Shown piece after piece: positions 1-7,707 of a stretch of DNA of 34,081 bases. The position numbers were made by a program, and so were the translations under genes. This stretch comes from Acidipropionibacterium jensenii DSM 20535. Lineage in GTDB: Bacteria > Actinomycetota > Actinomycetes > Propionibacteriales > Propionibacteriaceae. Numbering within the stretch: position 1 is the first letter of the stretch; each line of letters starts with the position of its first letter. The notes beneath the pieces were generated by a model, which saw only the letters and a program-made list of their open reading frames with translations, was not told where the DNA came from and ran no database searches. The stretch is from positions 1-34,081 of the forward strand of contig NZ_AUDD01000024.1 of assembly GCF_000425285.1 (NCBI RefSeq), read 5' to 3'.

Positions 1-134
1 TGTTCGCCATCCCCGCCACCCTCGCCCGGAGCGGCCGGCGCGTCATCCTGCACGTCTCGGATCGCCAACCATGGGTCGACACCGTGGTCGCCGCAGTCGG
101 CGTGCTGCGGGGCCTGCCCGCCCCCGCGGGATAG
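1..134 (+). CDS. IS1380-like transposase, C-terminal fragment
   Basis: The frame with its first full codon at position 3 is open from the window edge to TAG at 132-134, giving 43 residues. It contains SGRRVILHVSDRQPWVD and ends GLPAPAG. The pattern of a basic 'SGR' turn, a beta strand, a W-x-D segment and a short hydrophobic helix is typical of the extreme C-terminus of IS1380-family transposases. The catalytic DDE residues lie upstream and cannot be checked. The assignment rests on this tail only. Confidence 0.5.
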   Translation, partial: FAIPATLARSGRRVILHVSDRQPWVDTVVAAVGVLRGLPAPAG

Positions 135-307
135 CCCCCGGTATGCACCTTGACCGCCCACCATCTGAAAGAACCCCACGGCCCGGACAGCCCGACCCCC
201 GCAGCGACATGCGGCGAACCGTCGCACCCGCCTGCCAGAATCAATGCTCAGTTCGACGACACAGCCGCCGAACCCCCACCCAGCAGCCACCCATGAAAAA
301 TCGAGGT
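1..307 (+). mobile_element. 3' remnant of an IS1380-like insertion sequence (left part outside window)
   Basis: The first 134 bases encode the C-terminus of a DDE transposase resembling the IS1380 group. The following 170 bases hold no gene and read as the non-coding right end of the element. The proposed right end lies near the AT-rich motif CCATGAAAAATCGAGG at 291-306, which resembles IS1380 termini; this is from memory and the matching left inverted repeat is not in the window. The reading frame of a secreted-protein gene on the other strand runs into this stretch without its own stop, which supports an insertion boundary near 305-310. The exact boundary is an inference. Confidence 0.45.
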
Positions 308-545
308 TGGGGTAAGAAAGGGAATCCGGAGTGCAAAGGCGAGGATTCTTGTACTGTCTCGTCTGGATGAGAGCTTTGGCACGCGACTCGCAGGTGGCCC
401 TGCTCTTATACCAGGTGCCTTCGACGAGATAGCGCCACTCATCGGCGTGTGCACGAGGAGCCGCCAGCTGAGTGGATACGCCCGACCCCACAAGAATCGC
501 CAAGAATGATTTCTGTACTCTTCTATGGGTCTTCAAAATCCCCAT
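308..545 (-). pseudogene. small secreted protein gene, 3' end lost at the IS boundary
   Basis: Read on the minus strand from ATG at 545, the frame starts MGILKTHRRVQKSFLAILVG, a classic signal peptide (basic n-region, hydrophobic core). It has a probable cleavage site after A-H-A (about residue 35) and a mature start DEWRYLVEGTWYKSRA. The mature part has two Cys about 24 residues apart and many aromatic residues, like small exported actinobacterial proteins with a W/Y-rich fold and one disulfide. The frame has no stop before the window edge because it runs into the antisense of the transposase, so the natural 3' end is missing. A -10-like TATCGT at 551-556 (minus) sits 6 nt before the ATG, and there is no Shine-Dalgarno site, so it may be leaderless. 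TTG at 536 is an alternative start. The function is unknown. Confidence 0.5.
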
Positions 546-609
546 GCCGAACGATAGGACTCGGTGCGGGACACCGTCAAGAGGCTCCTGAGATGTGGTG
601 ACGTCTGAC

Positions 610-842
610 GGTCATGGAGCTGATTGATCGTCGTGGTCCGCGTGATGTTGGAATCGTGACGCCAACACGTCATAGAGGGCAAAGCCCCTGGCGTCCCGCT
701 GACGTCACCCCAGCGCGACGGGCGGATGTTGCGCCACGGAAACCAGAACCCCGAGATGCATCTGGTGCGCATTATCACCAAGGGCGGCTTCGACACCTTC
801 ATGGGCGCTCCACGAGTGCGTCCGGGGCGCTGTTCTCGATGA
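610..842 (+). pseudogene. relic of an SNF2-type helicase from a mobile element
   Basis: Two overlapping frames join into one recognisable piece. The first reads PWRPADVT (about 686-709) and the second, shifted by one base at the C run 708-711, reads QRDGRMLRHGNQNPEMHLVR, continuing IITKGGFDTFM to about 805. PWRPAD-(x)-QR-x-GR-x-x-R-x-GN is helicase motif VI and its approach in the large SNF2/methylase-helicase proteins of conjugative and phage-like elements. The usual following aromatic/ERK segment is absent and a stop comes at 840-842. The N-terminal thousands of residues are missing, so this is a non-functional scrap. The family name is from recall of conserved motifs, not a search. Confidence 0.55.
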
Positions 843-879
843 CGCTGATTGACGCTCCGGAGGCTGCGTGAGCGGTGTC

Positions 880-1296
880 TCAGGAATTCTCCCTCGAGCA
901 CTCGGCGCACAGCCCGAAGAGCTCCAGTTCGTGGCCGGTCTCGCTGAACCCGTGACGAGCAGCGACCGCGGACGCCCAGGACTCGATCATCTGGTCCTGG
1001 CCGATCTCGACCACCTTGCCGCACTGGCGGCACACCAGGTGGTGGTGGTGTGAGGAGGAGCAACGTCGGTACGCCATCTCGCCGTCCTCGGCGCGGATGG
1101 TGTCCAGCTCGCCCTCCTCGCTCATCGCCTGGAGATTGCGGTAGACCGTCGCGAGTCCGACCTTGACGCCGCGCTCGCGCAGCTCCTCATGGACCTGCTG
1201 GGCCGTGAGGAAGGCACGCTCGCCGTCGAACAGATCGTTGATGGCGACACGCTGCCGGGTGGTGCGCTTGACGGGGCTTGCCGCCGGGTTCGACAC
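880..1296 (-). CDS. zur: Zinc uptake regulator Zur (Fur family, FurB type)
   Basis: The 138-residue product is a full-length Fur-family repressor. Residues 13-80 form the winged helix ([23 protein letters not shown]). The sensor part shows RRCS-x2[10 protein letters not shown] (His83-86, Cys89, Cys92) and a second Cys pair, Cys130 and Cys133. These are the structural and regulatory zinc ligands of Zur, and the stretch closely resembles mycobacterial FurB. With Zn bound, Zur represses zinc import and zinc-sparing genes. The GTG start at 1294-1296 is fixed by the excellent Shine-Dalgarno GAGGTGAT 5 nt upstream. It is divergent from glyQS; in mycobacteria glyS and zur are also neighbours. A FurA/PerR role is less likely because of the His-rich motif. 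Its own operator is not evident. Confidence 0.88.
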   Translation of the reverse strand: MSNPAASPVKRTTRQRVAINDLFDGERAFLTAQQVHEELRERGVKVGLATVYRNLQAMSEEGELDTIRAEDGEMAYRRCSSSHHHHLVCRQCGKVVEIGQDQMIESWASAVAARHGFSETGHELELFGLCAECSRENS

Positions 1297-1404
1297 GGAT
1301 CATCACCTCTGTCATGGACACGTGAACACCGTCAATCTAGCGCGGCGGGGCCCCGATGGCAGAGGACTCCGGTCCGAGGCGGCCAGTCGATCGCCCCGGA
1401 CCGG

Positions 1405-1410
1405 TAGTGT
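1405..1410 (+). promoter_or_regulatory. probable -10 box for glyQS
   Basis: TAGTGT fits the actinobacterial TANNNT -10 pattern. No convincing -35 is seen. Transcription would start near 1417, leaving a leader of about 58 nt with a Shine-Dalgarno site before the TTG start of glyQS. Confidence 0.4.
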
Positions 1411-1474
1411 GGGCCATTGCGTGGACGCCATCCTGGTGCCCACTCCAATGAGGACTTGGAAGAAAGGGACGGCC

Positions 1475-2866
1475 TTGGCCTCCACTAGCACTCTCGACAA
1501 CGTCACCAATCTGTGCAAGCGCCGCGGCTTCGTGTTCCCCTGCGGCGAGATCTACGGCGGCTCCCGGGCCGCCTGGGACTACGGTCCGTACGGGGTCGAG
1601 CTCAAGGAGAACATCAAGCGTCAGTGGTGGCGGTCCATGGTGACCAGCCGCGACGACATCGTGGGCCTGGACTCCTCGGTCATCCTCCCCAAGGAGGTGT
1701 GGATCGCCTCGGGTCACGTCGGGGTGTTCAACGACCCGCTGACCGAGTGCCTGTCCTGCCACAAGCGGATGCGCGCCGATCACCTCCAGGAGATGTACGC
1801 CAACAAGCACGGCGTCGACGACCCCGACTCCGTGAAGCTCTCCGAGGTGAACTGCCCCAACTGCGGCACCAAGGGGCAGTGGACCGAGCCGCGGGACTTC
1901 AACATGATGCTGAAGACTTACCTCGGTCCGGTCCAGGACGAGGCCGGGCTGCACTACCTGCGTCCCGAGACCGCCCAGGGCATCTTCATCAACTTCCAGA
2001 ACGTGGTGAACAGCGCTCGCAAGAAGCCGCCGTTCGGGATCGCCCAGACTGGCAAGTCCTTCCGCAACGAGATCACTCCCGGAAACTTCATCTTCCGCAC
2101 CCGCGAGTTCGAGCAGATGGAGATGGAGTTCTTCGTCGTGCCCGGCACCGATGAGGACTGGCACGAGTACTGGATCGGCCACCGGACCGACTGGTACGTC
2201 GACCTGGGTATCGATCGGGCCAACCTGCGTCACTTCGAGCACCCCAAGGAGAAGCTCTCCCACTACTCCAAGCGGACCGTCGACATCGAGTACAAGTTCG
2301 GTTTCATCGGTTCCGACTGGGGCGAGCTGGAGGGTATCGCCAACCGCACCGACTTCGACCTGTCGACCCACTCGAAGCACTCCGGCAAGGACCTGTCCTA
2401 CTTCGACCAGAAGGAGAACAAGCGGTACCTGCCCTACGTAATCGAGCCCGCGGCCGGCCTCACCAGGTCGCTGATGGCCTTCATGGTCGACGCCTACACC
2501 GAGGACGAGGCCCCCAACACCAAGGGCGGCGTCGACAAGCGCACCGTGCTCAAGCTCGACAGGCGGCTGTCCCCGGTCAAGGCGGCCGTGCTGCCGCTGA
2601 GCCGCAACTCCGACCTCTCGCCCAAGGCCCGCGACCTCGCCGCGACCCTGCGCAAGCACTGGAACGTCGACTTCGACGACGCCCAGGCGATCGGCAAGCG
2701 GTACCGCCGTCAGGACGAGATCGGCACTCCGTTCTGCCTCACCGTCGACTTCGACACTCTCGAGGACGACGCCGTGACGATCCGTGATCGCGACACCATG
2801 AGCCAGGAACGGGTCGCCATCGATCAGGTGGAGTCCTATCTCGGAGCTCGCCTCATCGGCTGCTGA
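1475..2866 (+). CDS. glyQS: Glycyl-tRNA synthetase (alpha2 type)
   Basis: This is a class II synthetase that charges tRNA-Gly in the cytoplasm. The 463-residue product has motif 1 near the N-terminus ([25 protein letters not shown]), motif 2 ([21 protein letters not shown]) split around residue 200, motif 3 before PNTKGG, and the C-terminal anticodon-binding domain ([12 protein letters not shown]). TTG at 1475 is chosen because AGAAAGGGA lies 6-8 nt upstream and the product then starts just before the conserved [14 protein letters not shown]. The ATG at 1448 has no such site. An insertion between motifs 1 and 2 carries two Cys-x2-Cys pairs (CLSC near 90, CPNC near 125), a probable zinc knuckle. 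I recall the mycobacterial enzyme lacking these cysteines, which is notable beside zur. Confidence 0.95.
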   Translation: MASTSTLDNVTNLCKRRGFVFPCGEIYGGSRAAWDYGPYGVELKENIKRQWWRSMVTSRDDIVGLDSSVILPKEVWIASGHVGVFNDPLTECLSCHKRMRADHLQEMYANKHGVDDPDSVKLSEVNCPNCGTKGQWTEPRDFNMMLKTYLGPVQDEAGLHYLRPETAQGIFINFQNVVNSARKKPPFGIAQTGKSFRNEITPGNFIFRTREFEQMEMEFFVVPGTDEDWHEYWIGHRTDWYVDLGIDRANLRHFEHPKEKLSHYSKRTVDIEYKFGFIGSDWGELEGIANRTDFDLSTHSKHSGKDLSYFDQKENKRYLPYVIEPAAGLTRSLMAFMVDAYTEDEAPNTKGGVDKRTVLKLDRRLSPVKAAVLPLSRNSDLSPKARDLAATLRKHWNVDFDDAQAIGKRYRRQDEIGTPFCLTVDFDTLEDDAVTIRDRDTMSQERVAIDQVESYLGARLIGC

Positions 2867-2895
2867 CAGCAGCCGCACCACTGCGGGCACCCGCC

Positions 2896-2932
2896 GGGGC
2901 CCCGGGACGCCGACCAGGCGTTCCGGGGCCCC
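2896..2932. terminator. bidirectional hairpin between glyQS and nadC
   Basis: A 16-bp stem (2896-2911 with 2917-2932, one G-T pair) closes a 5-nt GACCA loop. It lies between the convergent glyQS and nadC ends and is the strongest hairpin seen in the window. It lacks a long T tract, as is common in GC-rich genomes. Confidence 0.75.
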
Positions 2933-3000
2933 TCGCCGTCCGGGGTGGCACTGGGGAGTCGTCGTCCGGGGATGGTGTCCCGGTGCTTCCGGGGTCTGTC

Positions 3001-4032
3001 TCAGACCAGGTCCAGACCCAGGTCCAGCACCGCCGGAGAGTGGGTGAGTGCGCCGACTGCGACATAGTCGACGCCGGTGGCCGCCACCGCCGTGGCGTCC
3101 TTCAGCTGGAGTCCGCCCGATGCCTCGGTGAGCACTCCGGCGGGTCGGGCCACAGCGACCGCCCGTCTCATCTGGTCGACCGACATGTTGTCCAGCAGGA
3201 TCAGTCCGGCCCCGGCCGAGACCGCCTCGCAGACCTGTGCGAGGGTGTCGCACTCGACCTCGCAGTCCAGTCCCGGGGCGCTGGTGCGCACCGCCGCCAG
3301 CGCCGCCCGCACCGATCCGGCGGCCGCGATGTGGTTGTCCTTGATGAGCGCCGCGTCTCCCAGTCCCATCCGGTGGTTGACCCCGCCGCCGCAGCGCACC
3401 GCGTACTTCTGCAGGACGCGCAGCCCCGGGACGGTCTTGCGGGTGTCGCGCACCCGGGTCCCGGATCCGGCCAGGGCATCGGCCCAGGCCGCCGTCGCGG
3501 TCGCCACTCCCGACAGCTGCCCGACCAGATTGAGCATCGTGCGCTCAGCGGTCAGCAGGGTGCGCAGCGGCGCCTCGACCTCCAGGACGATGTCGCCCGG
3601 ATGGACCCGCGACCCGTCGGACATCAGGATGGTGCTCCGCGCGCGATCGTGGTTGCGGGCAGCCATCAGGTGGAGCACCAGTGAGGCCACCGGCACCGCC
3701 GCCAGGCAGCCCTCGGCCCTGGACACCATTCGTGCGCGGCCGCGCTGATCGGCGTCGAAGATGGCGTCGGAGGTGACGTCCGGGCCCCAGGACAGGTCCT
3801 CGTCCAGAGCTCGGTCGGTGATCTCGATGAGGAGGTCGGTCTCCAGTCCGAGTGCTCCGATGGTGTCGAGAAGGTCGGCCGGCAGGGCAGGTGCGGCGGG
3901 ATCAGGAGAGTCAGCGGTGCCCGGCAGCTCAGCGGAGCATGCGGACACGACCAAGTCTGTGAACGCGGTGGGCTCATTGGAACCTGCGGACTCAGCGGAA
4001 CCTGCGGAGGCAGGGGGAGTACGGAGGGTCAT
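3001..4032 (-). CDS. nadC: Nicotinate-nucleotide pyrophosphorylase (carboxylating)
   Basis: The enzyme converts quinolinate and PRPP to nicotinate mononucleotide, the third step of de novo NAD synthesis. The 343-residue product carries the family signature: EAPLRTLLTAERTMLNL, DTRKTVPGLRVLQKYAV, GGGVNHRMGL and ALIKDNH, then EVECDTL, LLDNMS, EASGG and VDYVAVGALTHS of the alpha/beta barrel. About 60 extra N-terminal residues rich in Ala/Ser/Pro precede the core, so the ATG at 4030-4032 could be early. It was chosen because it overlaps the nadB stop by 4 nt (ATGA), which implies translational coupling. It is the last gene of nadA-nadB-nadC and faces the terminator at 2896-2932. Regulation is probably by NrtR through the nadA promoter. 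Confidence 0.95.
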   Translation of the reverse strand: MTLRTPPASAGSAESAGSNEPTAFTDLVVSACSAELPGTADSPDPAAPALPADLLDTIGALGLETDLLIEITDRALDEDLSWGPDVTSDAIFDADQRGRARMVSRAEGCLAAVPVASLVLHLMAARNHDRARSTILMSDGSRVHPGDIVLEVEAPLRTLLTAERTMLNLVGQLSGVATATAAWADALAGSGTRVRDTRKTVPGLRVLQKYAVRCGGGVNHRMGLGDAALIKDNHIAAAGSVRAALAAVRTSAPGLDCEVECDTLAQVCEAVSAGAGLILLDNMSVDQMRRAVAVARPAGVLTEASGGLQLKDATAVAATGVDYVAVGALTHSPAVLDLGLDLV

Positions 4033-5759
4033 GCCGCCTCCTGGTCGCGGCCGCCGTGACGGTCGGTGCCGGGTTCGGTACGGGTGAGGACGAGGCCGCC
4101 GCAGGAGTCCATCCGGGTGTCGATGTGGAGACGCCAGGCGTCCGACCGCTCGGGGATGTCCAGGCGACGATGACAGCCCCGCGACTCCGTGCGCATCGCG
4201 GCCGCACCGGCCACCAGCCGTCCCACCAGGGCGAGGTTGGTCGCTGTCAGGACGAGGTCGTCGAGACGGTCGGCACCGGCGGTGGCGTCCAGCCGGCCCA
4301 GAGCCCGTCTCAGACCGTCGGCATCCCGCATCACCGACACGTCGCGCTCCATCACCGCTCGTATCGGGTCGATCTCGCGGTGATCGACCAGTCGGGCGGC
4401 CGCCCGCTCGACGGCCGGCCCCGCTGCGGGCGCCGAGGACAGCCATCCGGCCAGGTCCGCGGCCGTTCTCTCGCCCATCACCAGGGCCTCGGTGAGGGAG
4501 TTGGAGGCCAGCCTGTTCGCCCCCTGAACCCCGGTGCAGGCGACCTCGCCGACGGCTCTGAGTCCGGGCACGCCGGTCAGCCCGGTCATCGTCGCCGCTA
4601 CTCCGCCGCAGTGGTAGTGGGCCCCGGGGCGCACCGGGATCGGTTCGACCACCGGGTCGATCCCACGCTCGCGGCACATCTGGAGGATCGAGGGGAAGGA
4701 CCGCTCCCAGCGTTGGGACCCGAAGGAGGTCGCGTCGAGGAACAGATGGTCCTCCCCGGTGGCGATCATCCGCATCTGCTCGGCCGCGGAGACGACGTCG
4801 CGGGGTGCCAGATCGGCGAGCGGGTGGACCCCGGTCATCACCCGGCGTCCGCTCCCGTCGACCAGGAATGCCCCCTCTCCACGAACCGCCTCGGAGATCA
4901 GCACACCGCGGTCGCCGGGGATCCGACGGGCGGGGGGAACCACCAGGATGGTCGGGTGGAACTGCATGAACTCGGCGTCGCGACACACTGCCCCGGCCCT
5001 CAGGGCGGCGGCCAGGCCGTCCCCGGTGGCGACCGGGGGATTGGTGGTGGTCGGCCACAGCTGGCCGATCCCACCGGTGGCCAGCACCACCGCCCGAGCT
5101 CCGATCCGTGCGGTTCCGCCGTCGGCCTCCAGCACCGAGACTCCGCAGGCGCGGCCCTGAGAGTCGGTGAGGACGTCGATCAGCCGGGTGCCCGACAGCA
5201 TCTGCAGGCGCTCTCCCGCACCCGAGGCGGCGAGGGCGCTGTCCAGAGCGCTGCTCAGGGTCCGCTCCACCTCGTGACCGGACTGGTCCCCGCCGGCGTG
5301 CAGGATCCGGCGGGCGTGGTGGCCGCCCTCCAGATGCAGGTCGATACGCCCCAGGGAGTCGGTGTCGAAGCGGGCGCCCAGATCGATGAGTCGACGCACG
5401 GCGCCGGGGGCGCCGTCGACCAGTTCGGCGACGGCCTGCCGCCCGCACAGCCCTGCTCCGGCTGCCAGGGTGTCACACCGGTGCGCCCCGGTGCTGTCGC
5501 CGGCCGCCCAGACCGCGGCCAGGCCACCCTGGGCCCAGTCCGTCGAGGAGTCGGTCAGTCCTGCCCGGGTGACGACGGCGACCTCGAGTCCCGAGGCCAG
5601 CAGGCCCAGGACGGTCGACAGTCCGGCGGCCCCGGTGCCGACCACCACGACGTCGCAGCGCCGGCCCACACCGGCGCCGGCAGGGGAGGCAGACGAGGCA
5701 CGGGCTGAAGACGAGGCGGGGGAGCCCGGGAACAACTGAGTGCCGGAGAGGGAGGTCAT
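4029..5759 (-). CDS. nadB: L-aspartate oxidase
   Basis: This FAD enzyme oxidises L-aspartate to iminoaspartate, the first step of de novo NAD synthesis. The 576-residue product has the dinucleotide fold [13 protein letters not shown] at about 38-50, then [31 protein letters not shown] and the active-site stretch [14 protein letters not shown]. Later come [21 protein letters not shown] and [14 protein letters not shown] of the succinate dehydrogenase/aspartate oxidase superfamily. The catalytic Arg/Glu environment appears intact. The start codon ATG (5757-5759) overlaps the nadA stop by 4 nt, and its own stop overlaps the nadC start by 4 nt. The order nadA-nadB-nadC is the classic actinobacterial operon. 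Confidence 0.95.
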   Translation of the reverse strand: MTSLSGTQLFPGSPASSSARASSASPAGAGVGRRCDVVVVGTGAAGLSTVLGLLASGLEVAVVTRAGLTDSSTDWAQGGLAAVWAAGDSTGAHRCDTLAAGAGLCGRQAVAELVDGAPGAVRRLIDLGARFDTDSLGRIDLHLEGGHHARRILHAGGDQSGHEVERTLSSALDSALAASGAGERLQMLSGTRLIDVLTDSQGRACGVSVLEADGGTARIGARAVVLATGGIGQLWPTTTNPPVATGDGLAAALRAGAVCRDAEFMQFHPTILVVPPARRIPGDRGVLISEAVRGEGAFLVDGSGRRVMTGVHPLADLAPRDVVSAAEQMRMIATGEDHLFLDATSFGSQRWERSFPSILQMCRERGIDPVVEPIPVRPGAHYHCGGVAATMTGLTGVPGLRAVGEVACTGVQGANRLASNSLTEALVMGERTAADLAGWLSSAPAAGPAVERAAARLVDHREIDPIRAVMERDVSVMRDADGLRRALGRLDATAGADRLDDLVLTATNLALVGRLVAGAAAMRTESRGCHRRLDIPERSDAWRLHIDTRMDSCGGLVLTRTEPGTDRHGGRDQEAA

Positions 5760-6817
5760 CGCCGGCCCCCGGTGCTGCCGATGGCAATCATCCGTTCGAC
5801 GGCCAGTCGCGCCCGGGCGGCGATCACCGGGTCGACCAGGACCTCGTCGCGGCCCTCCTGGAGGCAGCGCAGCAGCTTGTCCCGGGTGGTCATCCGCATG
5901 AAGGGGCAGATCGCCCCGGCGTTGACCGGCTGGAAGCTGGCCCGCGGGTTGGCCTGTCGCAGCTGGTGCAGCATCCCGACCTCGGTGGCCACCAGGACAG
6001 TGCTGGCACCAGTGGTTCTCGCCGCGGTGAGCATCTGGCCGGTGGACAGAATGCGGGTGCGCTCGGCGGGCAGCTCTCCACACCCCGCCAGCCACAGGGC
6101 GCTGGTGGTGCACCCGCACTCGGGGTGCACGAAGAGATCGGCCCCGGGGTTGGCGTGCACCCTCTCGATGAGGCTGTCCGGAGAGATGTCGGCGTGCACG
6201 TGGCACTCGCCCATCCAGGTGTGGACGTTGTCGCGGTGCAGGGTGCGGCGCACATGGGCGCCGAGGAACTGGTCGGGGCAGAACAGCACATCGGTGGCGG
6301 AGGGGACCGACCGGACCACCTCCACCGCATTCGAGGAGGTGCAGCAGATGTCGCTCTCGGCCTTCACCGCGGCGGTGGTGTTGACATAGCTCACCACCAC
6401 CGCGCCCGGGTACTGGGCCCTCCAGTCGCGCACCTGCTCGGCGGTGATGCAGTCGGCCAGCGAGCACCCGGCCCGCGCGTCCGGAATGAGGACGCGCTTG
6501 TCGGGGGACAGGATCTTGGCCGTCTCGGCCATGAAGTGGACGCCGGCCAGGACGATGGTCGAGGAGTCGGTCCGAGCGGCGATCCGTGACAGCGCCAGCG
6601 AGTCCCCGACGTGGTCGGCGACGTCCTGGATGTCGGGGTGCTGGTAGTTGTGGGCCAGGATCACGGCGTTCTGGGCGCGGGCGGCGGTGCGGACCTGATC
6701 GGCCCACTCGTCGAACCCGGCGGTGCGGTCTGTCGTGTCGTCGGTGAGGAGGTCGGCGCGACCCGGGAGGGGCGAGCGGGTCGGCGCTGATCCGGTCGCG
6801 GACGGTGTGGTGGTCAT
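5756..6817 (-). CDS. nadA: Quinolinate synthase A
   Basis: This [4Fe-4S] enzyme condenses iminoaspartate with dihydroxyacetone phosphate to quinolinate. The 353-residue product contains the expected repeats: [78 protein letters not shown] and ICPFMRM. The cluster cysteines in CSLAD, PEC and CPFM are all present. ATG at 6815-6817 is preferred because CGGAG lies about 7 nt upstream. The longer frame from ATG 6862 has no ribosome-binding site and would add 15 non-conserved residues overlapping the leader. It is the first gene of the operon and divergent from the regulator gene, with the operator between them. Confidence 0.95.
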   Translation of the reverse strand: MTTTPSATGSAPTRSPLPGRADLLTDDTTDRTAGFDEWADQVRTAARAQNAVILAHNYQHPDIQDVADHVGDSLALSRIAARTDSSTIVLAGVHFMAETAKILSPDKRVLIPDARAGCSLADCITAEQVRDWRAQYPGAVVVSYVNTTAAVKAESDICCTSSNAVEVVRSVPSATDVLFCPDQFLGAHVRRTLHRDNVHTWMGECHVHADISPDSLIERVHANPGADLFVHPECGCTTSALWLAGCGELPAERTRILSTGQMLTAARTTGASTVLVATEVGMLHQLRQANPRASFQPVNAGAICPFMRMTTRDKLLRCLQEGRDEVLVDPVIAARARLAVERMIAIGSTGGRR

Positions 6818-6874
6818 CGGCACTCCGATTCTGGAGAGTTGAGGGAGAGATGCGGGAGACATGTTGAAGACTGG

Positions 6875-6906
6875 TAGTCGAAAAGTTATCGACGATCAGT
6901 CGAAAA
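6875..6906. promoter_or_regulatory. probable NrtR operator
   Basis: GTCGA-N7-TCGAC forms a palindrome at 6877-6893, with outer bases TA/GA partly matching. AGTCGAAAA is repeated directly at 6876-6884 and 6898-6906, 22 bp (two helical turns) apart. The site lies in the 104-bp gap between nadA and the divergent regulator gene and resembles the TAGTCGA/TCGACTA type of NrtR box, as I recall it. Binding has not been tested. Confidence 0.65.
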
Positions 6907-6921
6907 CAGGGGAACTGTAAC

Positions 6922-7668
6922 ATGCCCCACGTGATGAGGGCACCATTCCGGGACCAGCGGGGAGTGGCCAAGTATCGCCACGAGGTGCTGGGGGTGGTGC
7001 TGCGGGCCGGCCCGGTGGGATCGCCGGGTCGTCCGGCGGAGCTGCAGGTCCTGGTGAGACGCCGGGACCGCGAGCCCTTCGCCGGGAAGTTCGCGCTGCC
7101 GAGCGGGCCGGTCGAGGTCACCGAGACGATGGAGGAGGCCCTGGCCCGCCATCTTCGGGAACAGCTGGGCCTGGAGACGCTGAGGCACTGCGAGCAGTTG
7201 GCCACCCTGTCCGATCCCGGGCGCGATCCCTTCGAGCGGACCATCGCCACCGCGTACCTCGGGCTGGTGCCCTGGGAGGACGCCCGGCCCCGCGAGTCGG
7301 GAGCGCGCTGGACAGCCGTCGCCGAGCTGCCCGATCTGGCCTTCGATCACCATCTGGTGGTCGGCCAGGCGGTCGACCGGCTGCGCGGGAAGGTGTCCTA
7401 CACCAATATCGCCCTCGCCCTGGCTCCGCCGGAGTTCACGATGGCCACACTGCGCGGTATCTACGAGGCGGTCCTCGGACGCGAGATCGACGTCACCAAT
7501 CTGTCGCGGGTGCTGCGCCGCCGGGGTCAGATCGCACGGGTCGGGACCCTCGGGGAGGCCGGCGCCAGGGGCGGTCGGCCGCCCAGCACCTGGCGGTTCA
7601 CCGAGGACAGCTATCGGGTCACCGACCCATTCGCCGTCCTCGGCCCCGGCAGGAACCCGACAGTGTGA
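6922..7668 (+). CDS. nrtR: NrtR, Nudix-related repressor of NAD biosynthesis
   Basis: The 248-residue product has a Nudix-fold N-terminal half (to about 150) and a winged-helix DNA-binding tail with FTMATLRGIYEAVLGREID (about 172-190), the NrtR hallmark. The Nudix box near 58-82 (LPSGPVEVTETMEEAL, then RHLREQLGL) is degenerate: the REUXEE glutamates are partly His and Gln. As known for NrtR, it probably senses ADP-ribose or NAD rather than hydrolysing it. It should repress the adjacent divergent nadABC operon through the palindrome at 6877-6893. ATG 6922 is supported by AGGGGA 8 nt upstream. gad starts only 39 nt downstream on the same strand, so read-through transcription is likely. Confidence 0.88.
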   Translation: MPHVMRAPFRDQRGVAKYRHEVLGVVLRAGPVGSPGRPAELQVLVRRRDREPFAGKFALPSGPVEVTETMEEALARHLREQLGLETLRHCEQLATLSDPGRDPFERTIATAYLGLVPWEDARPRESGARWTAVAELPDLAFDHHLVVGQAVDRLRGKVSYTNIALALAPPEFTMATLRGIYEAVLGREIDVTNLSRVLRRRGQIARVGTLGEAGARGGRPPSTWRFTEDSYRVTDPFAVLGPGRNPTV

Positions 7669-7707
7669 GGATGGGGGCAGTCGATCACGCGTCGCGAAGG
7701 GGCCGCC

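Noticed and set aside
1337-3253. A 638-codon frame antisense to glyQS
   Set aside because: It is a Gly/Val/Leu/Asp-rich shadow of the GC-skewed codon positions of glyQS, with no recognisable motif.
4056-5708. A 550-codon frame on the plus strand opposite nadB
   Set aside because: It is a Gly/His/Gln/Arg-rich shadow frame antisense to an intact, fully recognisable nadB.
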